Shown here in pieces: positions 17,915 to 30,420 of a DNA stretch of 64,000 nucleotides. Source of the stretch: Burkholderia ubonensis subsp. mesacidophila (GTDB lineage Bacteria > Pseudomonadota > Gammaproteobacteria > Burkholderiales > Burkholderiaceae); assembly GCF_002097715.1 (NCBI RefSeq), contig NZ_CP020737.1:3596001-3660000 (forward strand). Reading direction: 5' to 3'. A program made the translations under genes and the position numbers. Each line of letters opens with the position of its first letter. Within the stretch, counting starts at the first letter, position 1. The notes beneath the pieces are model-generated. The model was not told the origin of the DNA and did no database searches. It saw nothing but the letters and a program-made list of their open reading frames with translations.

Positions 17915-19258
17915 ATGAGCACCATGACCCCTGCCGAGATCGTCTCGGAACTCGACAAGCACATCATCGGCCAGGACAAGGCGAAGAAGGCGGTGGCCGT
18001 CGCGCTGCGCAACCGCTGGCGCCGCCAGCAGGTCGCCGATCCGCTGCGCACGGAAATCACGCCGAAGAACATCCTGATGATCGGGCCGACGGGCGTCGGC
18101 AAGACCGAAATCGCGCGGCGCCTGGCCAAGCTCGCCGACGCGCCGTTCATCAAGATCGAAGCGACCAAGTTCACCGAAGTCGGCTACGTCGGCCGCGACG
18201 TCGACAGCATCGTGCGCGACCTGATCGATATCTCGGTCAAGCAGACGCGCGAAGCCGAGATGCGCAAGGTGCGCAGCAAGGCGACCGACCAGGCCGAGGA
18301 CCGCATCCTCGACATCCTGCTGCCGCAACCGCGCGCGGTGGGCTTCGGCGCGAGCGCCGAGCATGCGAACGACGACAACAACGCGACGCGCCAGACGTTC
18401 CGCAAGCGCCTGCGCGAAGGCCAGCTCGACGACAAGGAAATCGAGCTCGACCTCGAGCAGCCGACGATCGGCATGGACATCATGGCGCCGCCGGGGATGG
18501 AGGAGATGACCGAGCAGATCCGCTCGATGTTCTCGAACCTCGGTTCCGGCAAGAAGACGCGCCGCAAGGTGATGATCAGCGAAGCGCTGAAGCTGCTGAC
18601 CGACGAGGAAGCGGCGAAGATGCTGAACGAAGAGGAAGTGAAGACGAAGGCCGTGCAGAACGTCGAGCAGAACGGCATCGTGTTCCTCGACGAGATCGAC
18701 AAGATCACGTCGCGCAACAACGAAGGCAGCGGCGGCGAAGTGTCGCGCCAGGGCGTGCAGCGCGACCTGCTGCCGCTCGTCGAAGGCACGACGATCAACA
18801 CGAAGTACGGGATGGTGAAGACCGATCACATCCTGTTCATCGCGAGCGGCGCGTTCCATCTCGCGAAACCGAGCGACCTGATTCCGGAGCTGCAGGGCCG
18901 CTTCCCGATCCGCGTCGAACTGGAATCGCTGTCGGTGAAGGACTTCGAAGCCATTCTCGTCGCGACCGACGCGAGCCTCGTCAAGCAGTACCAGGCGCTG
19001 CTCGCGACCGAGGACGTGCAGCTCGAATTCGCGGAAGACGGCATCCGCCGCCTCGCGGAGATCGCGTACGCGGTCAACGAGAAGACCGAGAACATCGGCG
19101 CGCGGCGCCTGTACACGGTGATCGAGAAGCTGCTCGAGGAAGTGTCGTTCGCGGCCGGCAACCACGCCGGCGAATGCGTGACGATCGACGCGAAATACGT
19201 CGAGCGCGCGCTCGGTGAGGTGTCGCAGGACGAGGATCTGTCGCGCTACGTGCTGTAA
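17915..19258 (+). CDS. hslU: HslU ATPase subunit of the HslUV protease
   Basis: AAA+ unfoldase that feeds substrates into HslV. It is 447 aa. Seen: N-terminal [20 protein letters not shown], Walker [10 protein letters not shown], the pore motif GYVG in [13 protein letters not shown], a central I domain (about 110-240), Walker [10 protein letters not shown], sensor [12 protein letters not shown] and the C-terminal tail LSRYVL that docks into HslV (E. coli ends in a similar hydrophobic tail). Ribosome site AAGGA precedes ATG 17915. A terminator follows at 19281. Confidence 0.98.
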   Translation: MSTMTPAEIVSELDKHIIGQDKAKKAVAVALRNRWRRQQVADPLRTEITPKNILMIGPTGVGKTEIARRLAKLADAPFIKIEATKFTEVGYVGRDVDSIVRDLIDISVKQTREAEMRKVRSKATDQAEDRILDILLPQPRAVGFGASAEHANDDNNATRQTFRKRLREGQLDDKEIELDLEQPTIGMDIMAPPGMEEMTEQIRSMFSNLGSGKKTRRKVMISEALKLLTDEEAAKMLNEEEVKTKAVQNVEQNGIVFLDEIDKITSRNNEGSGGEVSRQGVQRDLLPLVEGTTINTKYGMVKTDHILFIASGAFHLAKPSDLIPELQGRFPIRVELESLSVKDFEAILVATDASLVKQYQALLATEDVQLEFAEDGIRRLAEIAYAVNEKTENIGARRLYTVIEKLLEEVSFAAGNHAGECVTIDAKYVERALGEVSQDEDLSRYVL

Positions 19259-19280
19259 GCGCCATGCGGCATCGAACGGC

Positions 19281-19314
19281 AAACGGGCGGCTCCGGCGGG
19301 GTCGCCCGTTTTTT
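19281..19314 (+). terminator. Intrinsic terminator of hslVU
   Basis: AAACGGGCG (19281-19289) pairs with CGCCCGTTT (19303-19311) around a 13-nt loop and ends in a run of six T. Confidence 0.85.
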
Positions 19315-19440
19315 CATGGGCGCGCGCGATGCCGTGTCGGCACCTGCAAACTGGAACGCGGCCGATAGCCAGTCCACGAGGGATTCCCTAGAATCGGGAT
19401 GCCCTCATCCACGAACCGGCGCCACCCTCGCCACCATCCC

Positions 19441-19803
19441 ATGATCATCTACCCATCCGTCGCCGGCCGATTCGTGCCGGCATTGCGCGCACTTTCGCGT
19501 GCCGACATCCTGTCGGTCATGCGGCGGATCAAGCAGGATTCGCTGCGCCGCTACAACGTCGCGTTTGCGTTCGCGTGGCTGGGCTCGCTCGCGGGTGCGG
19601 CACTCACGGCCGTGCCGATTTATGCCGGAATCCACTTTGTCGTGCGCTGCGCGTCGGGCAAGCCGTGGCCAATCGCCATCGCCGTCGTGATCGGCGCGAT
19701 CGCGCCGCTGCTCGGAAACGTGTTCTACTCGGCGCTGATCGCGCTTCTGCTGAAGCGCGAAGTCGTCGCCTGCATGGCGCGGGACCGGCACCCGCCCGGA
19801 TGA
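19441..19803 (+). CDS. Small membrane protein, unknown function, 120 aa
   Basis: No family recognised. Two membrane segments are clear: about residues 40-62 (VAFAFAWLGSLAGAALTAVPIYAGIHFVV, split by a polar turn) and about 74-100 (PIAIAVVIGAIAPLLG and NVFYSALIALLL). The N-terminus is amphipathic and basic (RADILSVMRRIKQDSLRRYN), probably on the cytoplasmic side. Start ATG 19441 was preferred to ATG 19399, which would add a His/Arg-rich run; neither has a good ribosome site. Codon use is like that of the neighbours. It converges with the RegA-type regulator gene. Confidence 0.65.
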   Translation: MIIYPSVAGRFVPALRALSRADILSVMRRIKQDSLRRYNVAFAFAWLGSLAGAALTAVPIYAGIHFVVRCASGKPWPIAIAVVIGAIAPLLGNVFYSALIALLLKREVVACMARDRHPPG

Positions 19804-19836
19804 ATCGCCGGGCGATCCGGCCGATCCCGGCCCGGC

Positions 19837-20379
19837 TTACTGCCGTACCGGCTTCTTCGCGAGCTTGCGCTGCAGCGTGCGGCGGTGCATGTTCAGCGCG
19901 CGCGCCGTCGCCGAGATGTTGTTGTTGTTCTCCGCGAGCACGCGCTGGATGTGCTCCCATTCGAGCCGGTCGACCGACAGCACGACCGGGTGCTCGAGCG
20001 CTTCGTCCGCCTGCACTTCGCTCGCGTTGGTCTGCAGCGCGGCCAGGATCGACTCGATGTTCGCCGGCTTCGCGAGGTAGTTGTCGGCGCCTTCCTTCAC
20101 GGCCTGCACCGCGGTCGCGATGCTCGCGTAGCCCGTCAGCACGAGAATCCGCGCGTCGGGCTGCAGGTCGCACAGCGGCGCGATCAGGCTCAGCCCCGAA
20201 TCGTCGCCGAGATGCAGGTCGACGGTAATGAACTGGAACTTGCCCGCCGCGGCGAGCTTGAGCGCCGTCTCCTTGTCGTGCGCCTGCTGGACCGCATAGC
20301 CGCGGCGCTCGAGGCCGCGCGCGAGCGTGCCCGCGAACACCTCGTTGTCGTCGATCACCAGGAAGTTGTTGTCGCTCAT
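19837..20379 (-). CDS. regA: RegA/PrrA/ActR-type redox response regulator
   Basis: Response regulator that controls genes for aerobic and anaerobic respiration and other redox-linked pathways. It is 180 aa. Receiver domain: acidic pocket VIDDNEVF, phosphoacceptor Asp54 in ITVDLHLGDDSG, switch Thr in LTGYAS, Lys in YLAKPANIES. C-terminal Fis-type helix-turn-helix from about 140 (EWEHIQRVLAENNNNISATARALNMHRRTLQRKL) with the very conserved basic end. It lies 36 bp after its sensor gene and is surely cotranscribed. Also called RoxR. Confidence 0.9.
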   Translation of the reverse strand: MSDNNFLVIDDNEVFAGTLARGLERRGYAVQQAHDKETALKLAAAGKFQFITVDLHLGDDSGLSLIAPLCDLQPDARILVLTGYASIATAVQAVKEGADNYLAKPANIESILAALQTNASEVQADEALEHPVVLSVDRLEWEHIQRVLAENNNNISATARALNMHRRTLQRKLAKKPVRQ

Positions 20380-20415
20380 GTGGTTTCTCCGTCTACATGT
20401 TGGTTGGGCGGCGAA

Positions 20416-24127
<3,712 letters not shown>

Positions 24128-24848
24128 CGGACGACCAGGCGACACCCACCCGCACCCGCGTGCGCCCGAAGCCGGGCGAGCGCCGCATGCACATCCTGCA
24201 GACGCTCGCCGCGATGCTCGAGGCGCCGAAGCGCGAGAAGATCACGACGGCCGCGCTCGCGGCCCGGCTCGACGTGTCGGAGGCCGCGCTGTACCGGCAC
24301 TTCGCGAGCAAGGCCCAGATGTTCGAGGGCCTGATCGAATTCATCGAGAACACGTTCTTCGGCCTGATCAACCAGATCGCGGCGAAGGAGCCCGACGGCG
24401 TGCTGCAGGCGCGCGCGATCGCGCTGATGCTGCTCAATTTCGCGGCGAAGAACCCCGGCATGACGCGGGTGCTGACCGGCGAGGCGCTCGTCGGCGAGCA
24501 TGAGCGGTTGGCCGAGCGGGTCGAGCAAATGCTCGAGCGGATTGAAGCGTCGATCAGGCAATGCTTGCGGCTCGCGCTGCTCGATGCGAACGCGCGCGAT
24601 GAATCGCCCGCGACGGGCGCGGCGGCGCTGCCCGCCGGTTACGACCCGGCGGTGCGCGCGAGCCTCGTCGTCAGCTACGTGCTCGGGCGCTGGCACCGCT
24701 ACGCGAAAAGCGGCTTCGCGAAACCGCCGACCGAACACGCGGACGCCCAACTGCGTCTGATCCTGCAGTAGGCGACGAGGCCGCGAGCGAACCATCCGCG
24801 GCCCGCCGCCGCGCGTGAACCCGCCGCGCCGCGCGGCCCCGGCCCTCG

Positions 24849-27518
24849 TCAGTCGCCCGCTTGAGGGTACGACGCGCGGAACATGAATGCCTCTGCGGGC
24901 GCCGCGCCCGCGTCAACCAGCTCGAGTTCGACGCGCGCCAGCGTCCGCTTCGACGCCAGCGCGTCGAGCCACTGCGCGGCGAGCCGCGGCAGCACATGTT
25001 GCTCGATGAAGCCGATCAGCAGACGCGCCCCCGTTTCCTGCACGAGGCAGCGTTCGACGATGTAGTCAAGCACCGTCGGCGCATAGCTGAACGCCACGCC
25101 GTGTCCATCGGCCATGCGGGCGACCACGCGGTCCAGATGCAGACGCACGATTTGCGAGAGCGTCGCCTGCGCGAGCGGCCGGTACGGCACCACGGTGACG
25201 CGGCCGAGGAACGCGGCCGGGAACGTCTTCAGCAAGGCCGGCCCGAGCGCCGCGCACAGCGCGTCCGCGCGGGGCGCAAGCGTCTCGTCCGAACACAGGC
25301 TTGCGATCAGGTCGGAACCGGCGTTGCTCGTCAGCAGGATCGTGGTGTTGCGGAAGTCGATGTAGCGCCCGTCGCCGTCCTCCATGTAGCCCTTGTCGAA
25401 CACCTGGAAGAACATCTCGTGCACGTCGCCGTGCGCCTTCTCGATCTCGTCGAGCAGGACCACCGAATACGGCCGGCGCCGCACCGCCTCGGTCAGGACG
25501 CCGCCCTCGCCATAACCGACGTAGCCGGGCGGCGCGCCCTTTAGCCCGGACACCGTGTGGGCCTCCTGATACTCGCTCATGTTGATCGTGATCAGGTTCT
25601 GCTCGCCGCCGTACAGCGCCTCGGCCAGCGCCAGCGCCGTCTCGGTCTTGCCCACGCCGGACGGGCCCGCCAGCAGAAACACGCCCAGCGGCTTCTTCGG
25701 GTCCGTCAGCCCTGCGCGCGCGGTCTGCACGCGCTCGCCGATCTGCAGCAGCGCATCCGGCTGCCCGATCACGCGGGCCGCGAGCGTGTCGGGCAGCGTG
25801 CGCACCGCGGCGACCTCGTCGGTGACCATCCGGCGCACCGGAATGCCGGTCCAATCGGACACGATGGCCGCGACGATCGCCTCGTTCACTTCCGGGAACA
25901 CGAACGCGGTCTCGCCCTGCTGCTCCGCGAGCGCCCGCTCGAGCGCTTGCAGCCCGTCGTCCGGCACGCCGTCACCGGCCTCCCGCGCGGCCTCGCGCGC
26001 GCTCAACAGCGCCTGTGCGGCGGCGGCCTGCGCCCGCCAGCGCGCCTCCACATGCGCCGCCTCCCGCTCCAGCTCGACGATGCGCGCCTGCGCGCGGGCC
26101 AGCGCGTCCGCGTCGCCCAGACCGATGCGCCGCTCATGATCGAGCAGATCGCATTCGACTTGCGCGGCCTGCAAGCGCTGGCGCACATCCTGCAGTTCGC
26201 GCGGCGGCGCGTGCTGCGACAGCGCCACGCGCGCACAAGCGGTGTCGAGCAGGCTGATCGCCTTGTCCGGCAGTTGCCGCGACGGAATGTACCGATGCGA
26301 CAGCGTGACCGCCGCGCGAATCGCCTCGTCGAGCACGACCACGCCGTGATGCTGCGAGAAGGTACGCGTGAGCCCGCGCACCATGTCGATCGCCGCCGCC
26401 TCCTCCGGCTCCGGCACCTGGAGCACCTGGAAACGCCGCGTCAGTGCCGGGTCCTTTTCGATATGGCGCTTGTATTCGGCCCAGGTCGTCGCGCCAATCG
26501 TCCGCAGCGTGCCGCGCGCCAGCGCCGGCTTCAGCAGGTTTGCAGCGTCGCCGGTGCCGGCCTGGCCGCCCGCGCCGATCAGCGTGTGGATCTCGTCGAC
26601 GAACAGGATGACGGGCACGACCGATTTCGTTGCCGCCTCGAGCACGCCCTTGAGGCGCGCCTCGAATTCGCCCTTCATGCTCGCGCCGGCGAGCAGCGCG
26701 CCGACGTCGAGACTCAGCAGGCGCACGTCGGCCAGCTTCGGCGGCACGTCGCCGTCGACGATCGCGCGCGCGAGCCCCTCGACCACGGCCGTCTTGCCGA
26801 CGCCCGCCTCGCCGGTCAGCAGCGGATTGTTTTGACGCCGGCGCAACAGCACATCGATCATCGTGCGGATCTCGAGCTCGCGGCCGACGACCGGATCGAT
26901 CTCGCCTGCCCGCGCGCGCGCGGTGAGATCGCTGCAGTACTGCTCCAGCGGCGAGCCGCCGGCCGCCGCCGGCGCGAGTGCGCCGGCCGACTCGCCGGGT
27001 ACCGCGCCACCGAAGTCGGTGCCGTCGTACGGCGCATCCGCGGCCTCCGGCGAGCCGTCGATCCACGCGGGCAGCATCTCGCTCAGGCTGTCGAGCGGGA
27101 TCTTGCCGAACGCAGGCGAGACCGACAGCAGCACACGGCGCAACTCGGGCGTCTTGACGAGCGCGGCGACGAGCCACGCACCGCGGATCCGCCGGTCGCC
27201 GAAATCCAGCGAGGCCAGCACCCACGCGCGCTCGACGGCCGTCTCGATATGGTGCGAGAAATCGCTGATCGAACTCGCGCCGGCCGGCAGCGCGGCCAGC
27301 GCGCGCAGCACATCCTGGTCGAGCGCCTCGGCGTCGATGTCGCAGTGCCGGATGATCCGCTGCAGATCGCCGTCGGGGGCCTGCAGCAGTTGATGCAGCC
27401 AATGCACCAGCTCGACGTAAGGGTTGCCGCGCAGCTTGCAGAAAGTCGTGGCGGATTCAACGCTCCGGAATAGCGAATGCCCGAGTTTGCCGAACAGGGC
27501 TTGCCTTGAAATTGTCAT
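24849..27518 (-). CDS. clpV: T6SS disassembly ATPase ClpV/TssH
   Basis: AAA+ hexamer that takes apart the contracted TssB-TssC sheath. It is 889 aa from ATG 27518 (MTISRQALFGKLG), the family start. Order: N-domain (1-160), AAA1 with Walker A GEAGVGKTAVVEG and Walker B VILFVDEIHTLIGAGG, coiled ClpB-type middle region (about 415-540), AAA2 with Walker A GPSGVGKTETALAL, Walker B SVVLLDEIEKAHGDVHEMFF and sensor TILLTSNAGSD. The 78 bp to the convergent slmA mark the left edge of the T6SS locus. It is divergent from the tagJ-tssEFGA operon across an AT-rich control region. Confidence 0.97.
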   Translation of the reverse strand: MTISRQALFGKLGHSLFRSVESATTFCKLRGNPYVELVHWLHQLLQAPDGDLQRIIRHCDIDAEALDQDVLRALAALPAGASSISDFSHHIETAVERAWVLASLDFGDRRIRGAWLVAALVKTPELRRVLLSVSPAFGKIPLDSLSEMLPAWIDGSPEAADAPYDGTDFGGAVPGESAGALAPAAAGGSPLEQYCSDLTARARAGEIDPVVGRELEIRTMIDVLLRRRQNNPLLTGEAGVGKTAVVEGLARAIVDGDVPPKLADVRLLSLDVGALLAGASMKGEFEARLKGVLEAATKSVVPVILFVDEIHTLIGAGGQAGTGDAANLLKPALARGTLRTIGATTWAEYKRHIEKDPALTRRFQVLQVPEPEEAAAIDMVRGLTRTFSQHHGVVVLDEAIRAAVTLSHRYIPSRQLPDKAISLLDTACARVALSQHAPPRELQDVRQRLQAAQVECDLLDHERRIGLGDADALARAQARIVELEREAAHVEARWRAQAAAAQALLSAREAAREAGDGVPDDGLQALERALAEQQGETAFVFPEVNEAIVAAIVSDWTGIPVRRMVTDEVAAVRTLPDTLAARVIGQPDALLQIGERVQTARAGLTDPKKPLGVFLLAGPSGVGKTETALALAEALYGGEQNLITINMSEYQEAHTVSGLKGAPPGYVGYGEGGVLTEAVRRRPYSVVLLDEIEKAHGDVHEMFFQVFDKGYMEDGDGRYIDFRNTTILLTSNAGSDLIASLCSDETLAPRADALCAALGPALLKTFPAAFLGRVTVVPYRPLAQATLSQIVRLHLDRVVARMADGHGVAFSYAPTVLDYIVERCLVQETGARLLIGFIEQHVLPRLAAQWLDALASKRTLARVELELVDAGAAPAEAFMFRASYPQAGD

Positions 27519-28056
27519 AAGCTCGATCTGGAAATATAAGTGGCGCCGCGCATGAAGGACGGGACGAATGTCGTCACGCCCCATTCCGTCGTCGCAAACA
27601 CAAACGAAAAACGGTCGACATTAACCTCCACACAACCCACAAATCAATCGGACAAGTATTATTTTTCCATTCTCCCTTCCGCGGAAAACCCGCTGGCGCC
27701 GCCCCATGCCGGCATCGCCGCGCCGGCCTCCGCGCGCGCCGCGCCCCAGCGCGCAGCCCCGCCGCCATGCGCTCCGTACCGCGAACGCGGCCGCCCCCCC
27801 ACCCTGATTGGCGCACCGGCAGCGCCGCGGCGCCCGAAACCCTGCCTCGCATATTTAGAACAATTCCCATATACCTCAAAATTAATGCACGATAAGATTC
27901 CCGTTTAAACCATCGGTCGAGATTTTCAGCCCCATCGACATCCGCGGCTTATCCAGAATTAATCCGATGCAGCCCCTTCATTTATCTCGAATTAATTCAG
28001 CGAATTCGCGATGCCGCCGCACCGCAAAGACTTCCGCTTTTTACTGGCCAACCGTT
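27519..28056. promoter_or_regulatory. 538-bp AT-rich divergent control region of the T6SS
   Basis: Promoter region for clpV and for the tagJ-tssE operon. Compared with the core genes it is AT-rich, mainly 27600-27680 and 27850-28010. Palindromes GTTTAAAC (27903-27910) and GAATTAATTC (27989-27998) occur, with another GAATTAAT 30 bp before the latter. No -24/-12 sigma-54 site or clear lux box was found. The composition suggests binding by H-NS-type silencers, which is inference. Confidence 0.5.
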
Positions 28057-29076
28057 ATGTCGAAAATCAGCGAGAACGCGGCTTGCGCGCCTGACTACGC
28101 ACCGCTCGACAGCCTGCCTGCCGATCCCGCGCCGACGCCGTTCGCGAAGCTCGTCCGGCGGGGCGGCCGCGCGCCACGCACGCCGCTGCAACACGCGCTC
28201 GGCCCGGCCCGCTGCGCGTATTCGGCGTCGTCCGGCGCATTCGCTCCGTGGCAGGACAACGCGAACGTGCTCGCCGATCACGTCGTCTTCTCCATCGACG
28301 TCAACGGCGACATCCGGCTGGAAAACCACTGCGAAGCACTCGCCTGCCGCGTCGGCGCCACCCTGGTGCCGCGGCACGGAACGTGTGCGATTCCGTTCGG
28401 CGCGACGATCACGGTCGGCGTGGACGAGCTGACCGTCGGCTTGCCGTCCGCCGCCGTTCCGCAGGACGACGCCCCGACGCCCGTCGACCTGATCGCGCTG
28501 GGCAATGCGCTGCCCCGCAGCGAGCCGGCCGGGTTCGTCGACCTGACCGCGCTGGCGGGCGCGGAATCGGACACCGAGCGGCTCGCCGTATTCGACGACG
28601 AGCCGCTCGGCGTCGTCGCGCCGGTCTCGCCCGATACCGACAGCGGCGATCCGCTCGAGACGCTGCTCGCCGAATACCGACGGGCGCTGATCCACCGAGA
28701 GCGGGACCCTGCGCACGCACTGAAGGAAATCGAGCCGCCGCAGATCGCCGTCCCGCTGCCTCCCGATCCATTCCTCGACTCCGGCCGCTATTGGACGGGC
28801 TCGCTGTTGAGCGATCTGCTCGACACGCGCCAGCGGATCGATTTCGTGCTCGAGGGCATGAATCCGTTCCTCGCCGAGCAGCTTTTCGTCGACGACGCGC
28901 GGCACGACGTCCTCCACCTGCTCGCGCCGGCGCAGCGGCAGCGTCCGCACTTCTCGTCGGCGGCGCTGCTCGCGCGCCGCGAGCACCACCTGATCAGCGT
29001 CGACAGCCACCTCCCGATGCTGAATACCATCACCGACACTTCAACGACCGAACGACATGACGACGAACGCCCCTGA
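28057..29076 (+). CDS. T6SS-associated protein with a degenerate FHA-like domain
   Basis: First gene of the T6SS plus-strand operon, 339 aa from ATG 28057. About residues 75-140 (VVFSIDVNGDIRLENHC, RVGATLVPRHG, FGATITVGVDELTVG) look like a forkhead-associated fold: repeated short strands ending in a GATITVG turn, but the phosphothreonine-binding Arg/Ser signature is not evident. The rest is an acidic linker and an end domain (FVLEGMNPFLAEQLFVDD, DVLHLLAP) that I cannot place. It overlaps tagJ by 20 bp. It may belong with the FHA/TagH post-translational control proteins of other T6SSs; this assignment is weak. Confidence 0.7.
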   Translation: MSKISENAACAPDYAPLDSLPADPAPTPFAKLVRRGGRAPRTPLQHALGPARCAYSASSGAFAPWQDNANVLADHVVFSIDVNGDIRLENHCEALACRVGATLVPRHGTCAIPFGATITVGVDELTVGLPSAAVPQDDAPTPVDLIALGNALPRSEPAGFVDLTALAGAESDTERLAVFDDEPLGVVAPVSPDTDSGDPLETLLAEYRRALIHRERDPAHALKEIEPPQIAVPLPPDPFLDSGRYWTGSLLSDLLDTRQRIDFVLEGMNPFLAEQLFVDDARHDVLHLLAPAQRQRPHFSSAALLARREHHLISVDSHLPMLNTITDTSTTERHDDERP

Positions 29077-29914
29077 TCCCGCGCCCGCCACCGACCGCCC
29101 GGCGCCGCAGAACCTGCTGCACGCCCGGTCGCTCGACACCCTGAAAGAGCAAACCATCGAAGCAGTTCGTCAGCGGCCCTCCGACACGTCGGAGCGCTGG
29201 CTGCTGTTCCAGTTGCTGTGCATCGACGGCGACTGGGAACGCGCGCTCAAGCAGTTGCAGACCTGGGCGACCCTCGAGCCCGAGGGCGCGTCGCGCGCGC
29301 AACTGCATCGCGGGCTCATCCAGAGCGAGCTGTTCCGTACCGAGGTATTCGCCGGCACGCGCACGCCCGGCTTCGTCGACGAGGCCACACCCGTCTGGGT
29401 CGACCAGTTGCTGCAGGCGAATGCGCGCCTCGGCGCCGGAGACGTGGCGGGCGCCGACGCGCTGCGCCGGACCGCGCTCGACGAGGCGCCGGCCAGTCGC
29501 GGCGAAAGCCCCGAAATGGGCGGCTTCGACTGGCTGACCGACAGCGACACACGACTCGGCCCCGTCTGCGAAATGGCGGTGGCAGGTGGCTACCGGTGGA
29601 TTCCATTCGCCCGGATCAAGTCGCTGGCGCTGACCCCGATCGGCACGCTGACCGATCTCGTCTGGCGGCCGGCCACGCTCGTCCTGCGCGACGCCACGGT
29701 CCTCAGGGGCTACGTGCCGACCCGCTACCCGGGCTCGGAACACGGCCCCGCCGCGCTTCGGCTCGCGCGCGAAACCCACTGGCAGGACGTCGGCGAAACC
29801 AACGTGATCGCGCTTGGACAAAAGACCTGGACGACCGACCGCGGCGACTGGGGCCTGCTGGATATCAGCGGCTGCCGCTTCACGGATGAAGACGCAGATG
29901 GCACGGCGTCCTGA
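29057..29914 (+). CDS. tagJ: T6SS accessory protein TagJ (ImpE/SciE)
   Basis: Cytoplasmic accessory protein that, in systems having it, binds TssB and tunes sheath recycling with ClpV. It is 285 aa. Seen: N-terminal tetratrico-like helices (LKEQTIEAVRQRPSDTSERWLLFQLLCIDGDWERALKQLQ across a natural turn), the family core TDSDTRLGPVCEMAVAGGYRWIPFARI, IGTLTDLVWRPATLVLRDATVLRGYVPTRYPGS and LGQKTWTTDRGDWGLLDI. The start overlaps the preceding gene by 20 bp and its end overlaps tssE, so the genes are translationally coupled. Confidence 0.95.
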   Translation: MTTNAPDPAPATDRPAPQNLLHARSLDTLKEQTIEAVRQRPSDTSERWLLFQLLCIDGDWERALKQLQTWATLEPEGASRAQLHRGLIQSELFRTEVFAGTRTPGFVDEATPVWVDQLLQANARLGAGDVAGADALRRTALDEAPASRGESPEMGGFDWLTDSDTRLGPVCEMAVAGGYRWIPFARIKSLALTPIGTLTDLVWRPATLVLRDATVLRGYVPTRYPGSEHGPAALRLARETHWQDVGETNVIALGQKTWTTDRGDWGLLDISGCRFTDEDADGTAS

Positions 29915-30419
29915 CGACCTGCACCGGCCCGCCTACCTGCCGTCCTTGCTCGACCGGCTGCAGGACGACGCGCCGCACGCACGCCACGAGGCGCCCGGCG
30001 CGTATGCGCCGAACGGCGAAGGCATGCGCCGCATCATTCAGCGCGATCTCGCGCTGCTGCTCAACGCCACCAACCTCGACGGCGAACTGGACACCGTCCG
30101 CTACCCGCAGGCCGCCGCCTCGGTCGTCAACTACGGTGTGCCACCGCTGTCGGGAAGCTACCTGAGCGACCGGAACTGGGAAACGATCGAGAAGCTCGTT
30201 CGCACCGCGATCGTCCGTTTCGAACCGCGCCTGCTCCCGGATTCGATCGCAATCCGGCCAGTCGCAGGACGCGAGGCCTCCAGCTACAACAAGCTGACGT
30301 TCGAGATTCGCGGGCTGATGCAATGGTCGCCGTACCCCCTCGAATTCCTGATCCAAAGCACCTTCGATATCGAATCGAACAAGGTGACGCTCGATCCGGG
30401 CGCTCGCATCGAACACTGA
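29886..30419 (+). CDS. tssE: T6SS baseplate protein TssE (gp25-like)
   Basis: Baseplate wedge protein, homologue of phage T4 gp25, that nucleates sheath assembly. It is 177 aa from ATG 29886 (MKTQMARRPDD); ATG 29898 is an alternative, both inside the tagJ end. Seen: DDLHRPAYLPSLLDRLQDD, GMRRIIQRDLALLLNATNL, the Glu-containing VVNYGVPPLSGSY segment of gp25 domains, and the strand LTFEIRGLMQWSP. It is 1 bp from tssF. Confidence 0.95.
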   Translation: MKTQMARRPDDLHRPAYLPSLLDRLQDDAPHARHEAPGAYAPNGEGMRRIIQRDLALLLNATNLDGELDTVRYPQAAASVVNYGVPPLSGSYLSDRNWETIEKLVRTAIVRFEPRLLPDSIAIRPVAGREASSYNKLTFEIRGLMQWSPYPLEFLIQSTFDIESNKVTLDPGARIEH

Positions 30420-30420
30420 T

